Shown: piece after piece, positions 57,146 to 64,000 of the stretch
Layout: every line of letters begins with the position of its first letter
Position numbering within the stretch: position 1 is the first letter of the stretch
Source: Carideicomes alvinocaridis
Lineage (GTDB): Bacteria; Pseudomonadota; Alphaproteobacteria; Rhodobacterales; Rhodobacteraceae
NCBI GenBank assembly: GCA_005473895.2
Contig: SRJI02000003.1
Coordinates: 1-64,000 of the forward strand
Length of the DNA: 64,000 nucleotides
Direction: 5' to 3'
The notes under the pieces: model-generated
What the model saw: only the letters and a program-made list of their open reading frames with translations
Told to the model about the DNA's origin: nothing
Databases searched by the model: none
Position numbers and translations under genes: made by a program

Positions 57146-58753
57146 TCAGCCGCGATGACGCTGCACGTAATCCACCAGCATCCGGGTCGAGCCGTCCTTG
57201 CCGTCGGCGCTTTGCTCGCCCGTCACGATGGGACCGAGCGCCGTGGCCAGTTCCTTGCCCAGCTCCACCCCCCACTGGTCGAAGGAGTTGATCCCGAGGA
57301 TCACGCCCTCGGCAAAGACACGGTGTTCATATAGGGCCACGATCTGGCCGAGGGTCTCGGGCGTGAGCTGCGGGTAGACCAGCGTGGTGGAGGGGCGGTT
57401 GCCGGGGAAGACCCGGTGCCGGGCCTGGCGGTCGAGCTCCTGCCCCGTCAGGCCCTTCGCCATCATCCGCTCGCGCGCCTCGTCCAGCGACCTGCCGCGC
57501 ATCAGCGCCTCGGACTGGGCCAGGCAATTGGCGACCAGCAGATCGTGCTGATGGGCCAGGTCGGGCTCGTGCCCCTCCGCCGCCACCATGAATTCGCAGG
57601 GGATCACCCGCGTGCCCTGGTGGATGAGCTGGTAGAAGGCGTGCTGCCCGTTGGTGCCCGGCTCGCCCCAGACGACCGGGCCGCTGTCCCAGGGCAGCGC
57701 CTCCCCGTCCATGGAGACCGACTTGCCGTTGCTCTCCATCTCCAGCTGCTGGAAATAGGCCGGCAGCCGCGCGAGCCGCTGGTCGTAGGGCAGCACGGCG
57801 CGGGTGGCATGGCCCAGCACCTGGTTGTGCCAGATCCCCACCAGCGCCAGCATGAGCGGCATGTTCTCCGCCCCTTCGGCGGCGAGGAAATGCCGGTCCA
57901 TCGCCTGCCCGCCGCGCAGGAAGGCGCGGAAGGCCTGCGCCCCGATCGCGATCATCAGGCCCAGCCCGATCGGCCCCCACATCGAGTAGCGCCCGCCGAC
58001 CCAGTCGGCAAAGCCAAAGACCCGCGACGGATCGATGCCGAAATCCGCCGTCTTGTCCCGCGCGGTCGAAAGCGCGGCGAATTGCGCGCCCGGATCGCTG
58101 ACGCGTTCCGACATCCAGGCCCGGGCGGTGCGCGCATTGGTCATCGTCTCGATCGTGGTGAAGGTTTTGGAGGCCACGATCACCAGGGTCGTCTCGGGGT
58201 CGAGCCCGCGCAGCGTGTCGGAGATATGCGCCCCGTCGACATTGGAGACGTAATGCAGCCGCGGCCCGTCATGGTAGGGCGCCAGCGCCAGCGTCCCCAT
58301 GGCCGGCCCCAGGTCCGAGCCGCCGATGCCGATATTGACCACGTCGGTGATCTGTCCGCCCTGCCCGGCAAAGGCGCCGGAGCGCACCGCTTCGGCGAAA
58401 TCCTCCATCGCCGCCAGCACGTCCAGGACGCCGGGCATCACATCCTCGCCCTCCACCTCGACCGCGTCGCCGTCGAGGTTGCGCAGGGCGGTATGCAGGA
58501 CGGCGCGGTCCTCCGTCTCGTTGATCTTCTCTCCGGCGAACATCGCCCGCGCCCGGTCCTTGACGCCGCGGCTCTGCGCCAGGGCGAGCAGCGCCAGCCG
58601 CGTTTCGTCGTCGATATTCGTCTTGGAATAGTCGAACAGCATCTCGCCCATGCGGGCCGAGAACTGCGCCGCCCGGTCAGGATCGGCGGCGAAAAGGTCG
58701 AGGATCTTCCGCTCGCCCGTTTTGGCGGCCAGCGCCTTCAAATCCTGAAACAT
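57146..58753 (-). CDS. pgi: Glucose-6-phosphate isomerase
   Basis: A 535-residue Pgi. Sugar-phosphate-binding [15 protein letters not shown] and [13 protein letters not shown] are present, with [14 protein letters not shown], the catalytic Glu/His region around GIWHNQV and the C-terminal [14 protein letters not shown]. It is the last gene of a zwf-pgl-pgi operon, 28 bases after pgl, linking hexose phosphate interconversion to Entner-Doudoroff entry. Confidence 0.98.
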   Translation of the reverse strand: MFQDLKALAAKTGERKILDLFAADPDRAAQFSARMGEMLFDYSKTNIDDETRLALLALAQSRGVKDRARAMFAGEKINETEDRAVLHTALRNLDGDAVEVEGEDVMPGVLDVLAAMEDFAEAVRSGAFAGQGGQITDVVNIGIGGSDLGPAMGTLALAPYHDGPRLHYVSNVDGAHISDTLRGLDPETTLVIVASKTFTTIETMTNARTARAWMSERVSDPGAQFAALSTARDKTADFGIDPSRVFGFADWVGGRYSMWGPIGLGLMIAIGAQAFRAFLRGGQAMDRHFLAAEGAENMPLMLALVGIWHNQVLGHATRAVLPYDQRLARLPAYFQQLEMESNGKSVSMDGEALPWDSGPVVWGEPGTNGQHAFYQLIHQGTRVIPCEFMVAAEGHEPDLAHQHDLLVANCLAQSEALMRGRSLDEARERMMAKGLTGQELDRQARHRVFPGNRPSTTLVYPQLTPETLGQIVALYEHRVFAEGVILGINSFDQWGVELGKELATALGPIVTGEQSADGKDGSTRMLVDYVQRHRG

Positions 58754-58781
58754 GTCGCTCCTGCCCCCGCAAATGGCCGGG

Positions 58782-59453
58782 CTACTCGGCCCAGTGAATC
58801 TCTGCCTCGTCGATCACCGCGTTGATCGGCGCCTCGCTGGGCTTCAGCCCCTTGGCCGCGTCGAGCGCCACGCGCTTTTCCGGTCCCATGATGAGGATAT
58901 GCTTGCACATCGCATCGTTCAGGACCCGCGCCGACAGGGTAATCCGAGGCTCGTCCGCGCCGGGCGCCCGCATGGGCAGCAGGACCGGCGCGTCGGAGGC
59001 CAGCGCCTCTTCCAGCCGGTCGGCGCCGGGAAAGATCGAGGCGGTGTGAAAATCCGTGCCCATGCCCAGGACCAGCACGTCGATCGGCAGGTGCGGCTCG
59101 ATCCCCGCTGCCAGCTCGTCCAGCACCTCCTCGGGGCGTTCGGCCGCCTTGTAGAGCGGCAGCAGCGTGGCCGCCGCGGCCTTGTTCTGGAACAACCGCT
59201 TGCGCAGCAGCCGGGTGTTTGAGCGGCCCTGGTCCTCGGACACCCAGCGTTCATCGCCCAGCACCACGTCGACGCGGGACCAGTCGAGGTCCACGTCGCA
59301 CAGATCGTCGAAGATCGGGCCCGGCGTGGTCCCGCCGGGCACGCAGAGCGTCACCCGCTCCTTGCCGCGCAGCGCCTCGCCCAGCTGGCCCGCGAGCTTG
59401 TTGGCCAGCGAGATGGACAGCATTTCGCGGTCGGCATATTCGGTGAGTGTCAA
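58782..59453 (-). CDS. pgl: 6-phosphogluconolactonase
   Basis: A 223-residue Pgl (DevB type) hydrolysing 6-phosphogluconolactone. [35 protein letters not shown] and [16 protein letters not shown] are the family signatures. It begins at TTG overlapping the zwf stop (TTGA), with GGAGGGAG upstream; an internal ATG at 59423 is an alternative but would remove a conserved helix. Confidence 0.96.
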   Translation of the reverse strand: MTLTEYADREMLSISLANKLAGQLGEALRGKERVTLCVPGGTTPGPIFDDLCDVDLDWSRVDVVLGDERWVSEDQGRSNTRLLRKRLFQNKAAAATLLPLYKAAERPEEVLDELAAGIEPHLPIDVLVLGMGTDFHTASIFPGADRLEEALASDAPVLLPMRAPGADEPRITLSARVLNDAMCKHILIMGPEKRVALDAAKGLKPSEAPINAVIDEAEIHWAE

Positions 59454-60901
59454 GATTTGATCTCCCTCCAGCTCCGCCCGTCCCGCGCCGTGAGCGCGGT
59501 GGCGTCCTCCGGGCCCGAGGACCCGGCATCATAAGGTTTGGGCACGTCGTTGCGCGCCTCCCATCCGGCGATGATCGGGTCGGTCCAGGCCCAGGCGGCC
59601 TCCACCTCGTCGCCGCGCATGAACAGCGTCTGGTTGCCCCGGATCACGTCCATGATCAACCGTTCATAGGCATCCGGCACTTCCTCCGCTTCCGGGCCCA
59701 GCGCCTCGGCAAAGGACATGTCCAGCGGCACGTCGATCAGGCGCATGCCGCCGGGCCCCGGCTCCTTGATGGTCACGCTCAGGGTCATGCCCTCGTTGGG
59801 CTGCAACTGGATCGCCAGGACGTTGCGGTGGCCGCCGGCCTCCGGCCCGAAGATGGAATGCGGCGTGTCCTTGAACACCACCGCGATCTCCGAGGTCCGG
59901 GCCCGCAGCCGCTTGCCGGTGCGGACGTAGAACGGGGTGCCCGCCCAGCGCCAGTTGGAGACGTGCATCTTCATGGCGATGAAGCTCTCGGTGCGCGACC
60001 GCGGCGCCTCCACGTCGTCGCGGTAGCCGCCCTCGGTGGGCGTGGCGGCATATTGCCCGCGCACGATGTGATGCGGCTGCACCGGCTCCAGCGCGCGGAT
60101 CACCTTGAGCTTCTCGTCGCGCACGGCATCGGGGTCGTATTTCGCCGGCGGCTCCATGGCGATGAGACAGAGCAGCTGCATCAGGTGGTTCTGCACCATG
60201 TCCCGCATCGCGCCCGACTTGTCGTAGTAGTCGCCCCGCCCGCCGACGCCCACGGTCTCGGCCACGGTGATCTGGATATGATCGACATATTGCGCGTTCC
60301 ACAGCGGCTCGAACAACATGTTGCCGAAGCGGACCGCCATCAGGTTCTGCACCGTCTCCTTGCCCAGGTAATGGTCGATCCGGTAGATCTGGCCTTCCTC
60401 GAAATGCTGCGCCAGCACGTCGTTGAGGGCCCGGGCCGAGGCGAGGTCATGCCCGAAGGGTTTCTCCACCACGATGCGCGCCGCGTCGTTGGCCATCCCG
60501 TAGCGGTGCAGCCGCTCCGCCAGGTCGCCGAACAGCGACGGCCCCACCGAGAAATAGAAGGCCCGGATCGCCCCCTCGCGCACCCGGCTGGCCAGGTCGT
60601 CCCAGCCCTCGTCGCCCCGCGCATCGATCATGACATAGCCGACGCGATCGAGGAAATCCTCCAGCGGGCCATCCTGCGGCGGCGTGTCGTTGAATTCGCG
60701 GATCGCGTCGCCGACGATCCCGCGATATTCCGCGTCGTCATGTTCCGTCCGGGCGGCGCCGATGATCCGCGCCTCCTCCGGCATCTGCCCGGCAAGGTAG
60801 CGCCGGTACAGGCCCGGCAGGATCTTGCGCCGCGCCAGATCGCCGGTGCCGCCGAAGATCACCAGGTCGAACGGATCGACCGGAATGACTCTGGAAACCA
60901 T
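59450..60901 (-). CDS. zwf: Glucose-6-phosphate 1-dehydrogenase
   Basis: A 483-residue Zwf, first enzyme of the oxidative pentose phosphate and Entner-Doudoroff routes. The coenzyme site is LVIFGGTGDLARRKILPGLY, the substrate/catalytic site RIDHYLGKETVQNLMAVRFGN, followed by WNAQYVDHIQITVAE. GAGGGG fixes the start at 60901; a longer frame reaches 60991. A palindromic LacI-type site lies 60 bases upstream. Confidence 0.98.
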   Translation of the reverse strand: MVSRVIPVDPFDLVIFGGTGDLARRKILPGLYRRYLAGQMPEEARIIGAARTEHDDAEYRGIVGDAIREFNDTPPQDGPLEDFLDRVGYVMIDARGDEGWDDLASRVREGAIRAFYFSVGPSLFGDLAERLHRYGMANDAARIVVEKPFGHDLASARALNDVLAQHFEEGQIYRIDHYLGKETVQNLMAVRFGNMLFEPLWNAQYVDHIQITVAETVGVGGRGDYYDKSGAMRDMVQNHLMQLLCLIAMEPPAKYDPDAVRDEKLKVIRALEPVQPHHIVRGQYAATPTEGGYRDDVEAPRSRTESFIAMKMHVSNWRWAGTPFYVRTGKRLRARTSEIAVVFKDTPHSIFGPEAGGHRNVLAIQLQPNEGMTLSVTIKEPGPGGMRLIDVPLDMSFAEALGPEAEEVPDAYERLIMDVIRGNQTLFMRGDEVEAAWAWTDPIIAGWEARNDVPKPYDAGSSGPEDATALTARDGRSWREIKS

Positions 60902-60960
60902 CTGGACCCCTCTTCTGCCGCCCGGTTCGGGCCGGTCTGGCGGCGCTGCTGTCTGCGCCC

Positions 60961-60974
60961 TGATAGCGCTAACC
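60961..60974. promoter_or_regulatory. LacI-type operator before zwf
   Basis: TGATAGCGCTAACC is a nearly perfect palindrome around TTAGCGCTAA-like core, 60 bases before the zwf start. It matches the form of the twin sites before eno and overlaps where the zwf promoter -10 would fall, consistent with repression. CceR is the likely regulator. Confidence 0.55.
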
Positions 60975-61115
60975 GCCGACTGCATAGCCAATTGCCGCGG
61001 CGGAGTCTAACACGCATGAAAACCTTCACAATGGTGTCAGCCCCGGCCGGCAGCATTTGCCCGGCCCTCCTGACGGGTCTAGCCTGCTGCCCGAGGCAGG
61101 AGCGGAAGGACGACA

Positions 61116-62069
61116 ATGAAGGACAATTTCGAGACGGTGCAGGGGGCAGGCAAGTTCGTCGACCAAGAGGTTACGGCCGACGGGGCGGAACGCGCCTCCG
61201 TCCCGCTGTCGCATCCCCGCACGCTCTGGTTCAACACCGGCACGCTCTGCAACATCACCTGCGCCAATTGCTACATCGAAAGCTCCCCCAGCAACGACGC
61301 GCTGATCTACCTGACCGTGGCCGAGGTCGTCGCCTATCTCGACGAGGCCGCGGCCCTGAACTGGCCGCTGGCGGAGGTCGGGTTCACCGGCGGCGAGCCC
61401 TTCATGAATCCCGCGATCATCGGCATGCTCCGCGAGGCCCTGTCACGCGGCCACGAGGCGCTGGTGCTCAGCAACGCGATGCAACCGATGATGCGCCCCC
61501 ACATGCAGGCCGGGCTGCGCGACCTGCAGGGGGAATATGGCGACCGGCTGGTGCTGCGCCTCTCCCTCGACCACTGGGACGAGACGGTGCACGACGCAGA
61601 ACGCGGCGCGGGAGCGTTCGCCCGCACCATCGCCGGGATGGAATGGCTGCGCGATGCCGGCATCCGGATGGCCGTGGCCGGCCGCAGCCTGGCTGGCGAG
61701 GCCGAGGCGGAGGCCCGCGCGGGCTATGCCAGGCTTTTCGCGCGACATGGGTTCGACATAGACGCGCAGGATCCCGGGCAGACGGTCCTCTTTCCGGAGA
61801 TGGACGAGACGGTTCCGGTGCCCGAGATCACCACCGCCTGCTGGGACATTCTCGGCAAGTCGCCGGACCATGTGATGTGCGCATCCTCTCGCATGGTGGT
61901 GCATCGCAAGGGGGCCGAGCGGGCCACGGTCGTCTCCTGTACGCTGCTGCCTTACGAGGAGGCCTTCGACCTCGGCCCGACGCTGGAGGGGGCGCAGCGC
62001 GATGTCTGGCTGAACCATCCGCATTGCGCCAAGTTCTGCGTCCTCGGCGGCGCCTCCTGCTCCGGCTGA
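61116..62069 (+). CDS. Radical SAM protein with C-terminal cysteine cluster, function unknown
   Basis: A 317-residue radical SAM enzyme. The cluster motif CNITCANC is C-x3-C-x2-C at about residues 45-52, followed by VGFTGGEPFMNP, the SAM-binding GGE block. The C-terminus carries CASS, VVSCTLLP and HCAKFCVLGGASC: at least six further Cys, suggesting an auxiliary iron-sulfur cluster as in SPASM/twitch proteins. No peptide substrate or partner is adjacent; it diverges from zwf. GGAAGGAC precedes the ATG. Confidence 0.87.
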   Translation: MKDNFETVQGAGKFVDQEVTADGAERASVPLSHPRTLWFNTGTLCNITCANCYIESSPSNDALIYLTVAEVVAYLDEAAALNWPLAEVGFTGGEPFMNPAIIGMLREALSRGHEALVLSNAMQPMMRPHMQAGLRDLQGEYGDRLVLRLSLDHWDETVHDAERGAGAFARTIAGMEWLRDAGIRMAVAGRSLAGEAEAEARAGYARLFARHGFDIDAQDPGQTVLFPEMDETVPVPEITTACWDILGKSPDHVMCASSRMVVHRKGAERATVVSCTLLPYEEAFDLGPTLEGAQRDVWLNHPHCAKFCVLGGASCSG

Positions 62070-62482
62070 CCTTCCGCCATCGGCGAACTCCGCCCCGTCC
62101 CGCCCCCGGTGAGCGGGCCATCCATGACATCGCTCTTCGCCGCGACTGCCGCGGGGCTTCTTGGCTTGCGTCCTGAACGCCGGTTCTTCAGCAACGGCTC
62201 TTTCTCCTTTTACCCTTTTGTCTCACGCCACTGTCCGCCGAGGCGGACATCTCGGTCCCTACCGCGGCCAGGCCCTGCTCCTGAAAATGATGGCTGGCGG
62301 AAAACCTGCCGCTCACCCCAATGTGCTTTTTCTTCTTTGCATCTTCCCCCGGCACGCCCTCCCTTCGGCGAGACTTTTTGAGGCGCGTTTCGACGTAATA
62401 GCCTTAGCTTCGCAGGAGAGCGCCAAAAGCCCCGCGGCCCTCTCATTCCTCGGAGCCCCAACGCACTCAGCCCTGACTGCGC
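62070..62482. other. Intergenic stretch between convergent units, no gene seen
   Basis: About 410 bases with lower GC and pyrimidine-rich runs. A hairpin TGTCCGCC-GA-GGCGGACA lies at 62232-62249 and may end the radical SAM transcript. I see no supported frame. Confidence 0.45.
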
Positions 62483-62504
62483 GTCGGGCATTCAGATGCC
62501 CGGC
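62483..62504 (-). terminator. Hairpin after the chemotaxis operon
   Basis: CGGGCAT-TCAG-ATGCCCG, extendable by G-C and G-T pairs, begins four bases after the last che-operon stop. There is no T-run. Confidence 0.5.
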
Positions 62505-62507
62505 GTC

Positions 62508-62816
62508 TCATGGCCCGTTGCCCGGGTCGGCGAGGCAGGCGGCACGTAGATCGCGCAGCTTGATCTGCGCGGCCGCTATCCCGGGATCGATCTGCGCCTC
62601 ATCGTCTACCTCGTCTGCAAGCGAGCCCACGAAAGCTCCCAATGCTTCCAGCGATTGTCGCAACATGTCCACGTTTTGCAGCGCCCCCATCTGGCTCGCC
62701 ACCGCTTCATGGGGGATGCTGCCCAGCACGTCGTCCAGATCCTGTGCCACCCCCGACAGCCGCTTGATCTCGTTGGCGGAATTTCGCAGCAAGCGCTGCA
62801 ACTGCATCGGCTCCAT
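62508..62816 (-). CDS. Small helical protein of the chemotaxis operon
   Basis: A 102-residue, mostly helical acidic protein (LQRLLRNSANEIKRLSGVAQ, then VDMLRQSLEALGAFVGSLAD). I do not recognise a family. GGAAGGGA supports ATG at 62816; a GTG at 62834 would overlap the cheY stop but lacks a ribosome site. Its position after cheR-cheY suggests a role with the response regulator, perhaps as phosphatase-like or receptor-linked partner; this is speculation. Confidence 0.65.
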   Translation of the reverse strand: MEPMQLQRLLRNSANEIKRLSGVAQDLDDVLGSIPHEAVASQMGALQNVDMLRQSLEALGAFVGSLADEVDDEAQIDPGIAAAQIKLRDLRAACLADPGNGP

Positions 62817-62830
62817 GCTCTTCCCTTCCG

Positions 62831-63217
62831 TCACAGCCGGCCAACCACCCGTTCCACACAGGCCTTAAGGCCTTCGGGCGAGAAGGGTTTCTTGATGTAA
62901 TTGTTCATGCCGAGCTTGTGGCCACGCTCGATGATCGCCGGGTCGGCGGTGCCGGTGATCAGGATGAAGCCCACCTGTTTCGTCCGCGCGTGCTGCCGCA
63001 GCCCCTGCAGCAAGGTCAATCCGTCGGCGCCCGGCATGTTGAAGTCGGAAATGACGAGGTGGACGGGATTGACCGCCACCCGCTTGAAGGCAGTGGCCCC
63101 GTCGCCGCAGAAATCGATATTCTTGATCCCCATCCATTCCAGCGCCTGGATGATGAGGCCACGGCTCACCGACATGTCGTCGACGACCATGACACGAAGT
63201 TTCTCGCCGAGACTCAT
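62831..63217 (-). CDS. CheY-like response regulator
   Basis: A 128-residue single receiver domain. The acidic pair is in VMVVDDMSVSRGLI, the phosphoacceptor Asp in VHLVISDFNMPGADGL, the conserved Thr/Ser in FILITGTADP and the Lys in YIKKPFSPEGL. It should bind the flagellar switch or act as a phosphate sink. AAGGAGT precedes the ATG, which overlaps the cheR stop (ATGA). Confidence 0.93.
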   Translation of the reverse strand: MSLGEKLRVMVVDDMSVSRGLIIQALEWMGIKNIDFCGDGATAFKRVAVNPVHLVISDFNMPGADGLTLLQGLRQHARTKQVGFILITGTADPAIIERGHKLGMNNYIKKPFSPEGLKACVERVVGRL

Positions 63218-64000
63218 GTACTGACTCCTTTCTGGCTCTGGGGATTGACGGGCAGCTCCGAGGGCGCATCTGTTCGTCGGTATTGGGTGATCCCGGCGGG
63301 GACGAGCAGCCCCTGAGCCTCGCGGCCGACCCGCTCCGAATGGCCGATAAAGAGGTGACCGCCGGGGGGGAGCAGGGCCGCAAAGCGCTGCCACAGCCGT
63401 TCCTGTGTTTCGGCATCGAAATAGATCACGACGTTGCGGCAGAAGATGATGTCGAAACCACGCGACATCGGCCAGTCCCCCATCAGGTTCAGTTCCGCGA
63501 AGGTAATGAGCCGGCGCAGATCGGCACTGACCTCGAAGATGGTCTCTGCGTCGGCACGGTGAAAGTACCGCTGCTCCAGTGGCTTGGGCACGCCGTTGCG
63601 GTGAATGTCGGGATAGCGGCCGGCTCGGGCACGCGCGATCACTGCGGGGTCGAGATCGGTGGCGAGGATGCGAATGTCGTGGCGCGCCGCGTCCGGACAG
63701 GACTCCAGCACACGGATGGCGAGGCTGTAGGGTTCCTCCCCGGTGGAACAGCCCGCAGACCAGATCCGCAGGCGACCGCCATTCCGGGCGCGCTCGATCA
63801 GCGGCGGCAGGATCTCTTCCTGCAGCGCGACAAAATGATGTTCCTCCCGAAAAAAGCGCGTGACGTTCGTGGTCAGCGCCGAGATCAGGTGTTGCCGCTC
63901 CTCCAATCCGTCACGGCCCTCGACGAAGCGGCAATAGGCGGAGTAATCTGGAAGGCCAAGCTGGCGCAGCCGCCGAGCGAGCCGCGATACGACCAACCCC
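63214..64000 (-). CDS. cheR: Chemotaxis protein methyltransferase CheR (N-terminus cut by window edge)
   Basis: At least 261 residues; the frame is open to the right edge and family comparison suggests about 20-30 N-terminal residues are missing. It shows VSRLARRLRQLGLPDYSAYC, TTNVTRFFREEHHF, the SAM motif IWSAGCSTGEEPYSLAI, DLDPAVIARARAGRY and FDIIFCRNVVIYFD. It methylates glutamates on chemoreceptors. It is the first visible gene of a cheR-cheY operon; more chemotaxis genes probably lie beyond the window. Confidence 0.95.
   Translation of the reverse strand, partial: GLVVSRLARRLRQLGLPDYSAYCRFVEGRDGLEERQHLISALTTNVTRFFREEHHFVALQEEILPPLIERARNGGRLRIWSAGCSTGEEPYSLAIRVLESCPDAARHDIRILATDLDPAVIARARAGRYPDIHRNGVPKPLEQRYFHRADAETIFEVSADLRRLITFAELNLMGDWPMSRGFDIIFCRNVVIYFDAETQERLWQRFAALLPPGGHLFIGHSERVGREAQGLLVPAGITQYRRTDAPSELPVNPQSQKGVST

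Overview
The window is about 64 kb of very GC-rich bacterial chromosome. Gene content points to a member of the Rhodobacteraceae (Alphaproteobacteria; Rhodobacter/Roseobacter/Paracoccus group). The evidence is a divergent DUF6456/DUF6477 pair with a perfect CtrA box between them, a GhsB-like beta-helix protein of the kind used as head spike by Rhodobacter-type gene transfer agents (GTAs), a zwf-pgl-pgi operon, a rplM-rpsI operon and family-typical intergenic repeats (xCCTCCGGCGGx followed by an A/T-rich core and AAGA(A/T)GAAG). I see no rRNA, CRISPR array, insertion sequence or prophage. There is one tRNA, tRNA-Gly(GCC). Both window ends cut genes: a GafA-type regulator on the left and cheR on the right.

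Layout. 0-3 kb: regulator pair with CtrA site and a non-pyrrolysine MttB-type methyltransferase. 3-13.4 kb: exported delta-class carbonic anhydrase, guaA, EamA and His-tailed MFS transporters, a P-loop protein with a decayed partial copy of itself, metA coupled to an alpha/beta hydrolase, a TetR regulator and a small beta-barrel protein. 13.4-23 kb: yghU-like GST, rpsI-rplM, PaaI thioesterase with divergent enoyl-CoA hydratase, dapE coupled to a DUF2064 glycosyltransferase, a Hint-fold protein, a PuuB-like oxidase, a ferredoxin-reductase-like flavoprotein and tRNA-Gly. 23-31 kb: FepA-type TonB receptor, divergent from a type III glutamine synthetase/aldehyde dehydrogenase/iron alcohol dehydrogenase operon. 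31-39.4 kb: lepA, cobB, a copper chaperone pair, rpmB, gltX, thpR, an orphan ParA and an exported protein. 39.4-53.2 kb: the GhsB-like protein, leuB, a LysR/oxidoreductase divergent pair, a membrane protein/exonuclease pair, leuD-lipoprotein-leuC, a mechanosensitive channel and rsfS-rlmH. 53.3-64 kb: eno, a DAO-family oxidase, a cupin, zwf-pgl-pgi, an orphan radical SAM protein and a chemotaxis operon (cheR-cheY-small protein).

How parts fit together. Most of the window is housekeeping: translation, leucine and methionine biosynthesis, and sugar-phosphate metabolism. LacI-type operator sequences in front of both eno and zwf suggest that glycolytic and Entner-Doudoroff flux are governed by one CceR-like regulator. 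The most interesting material is (i) two possible outlying pieces of a multilocus GTA, regulator and spike, 39 kb apart; (ii) the glutamine-synthetase-like/ALDH/Fe-ADH operon, which looks like a gamma-glutamylation route for an amine or amino alcohol; and (iii) several unexplained DNA structures: a decayed gene-fragment duplication, tandem hairpins, a duplicated Shine-Dalgarno region and long perfect palindromes at divergent promoters. All assignments were made by eye from the sequence; no database search was possible.
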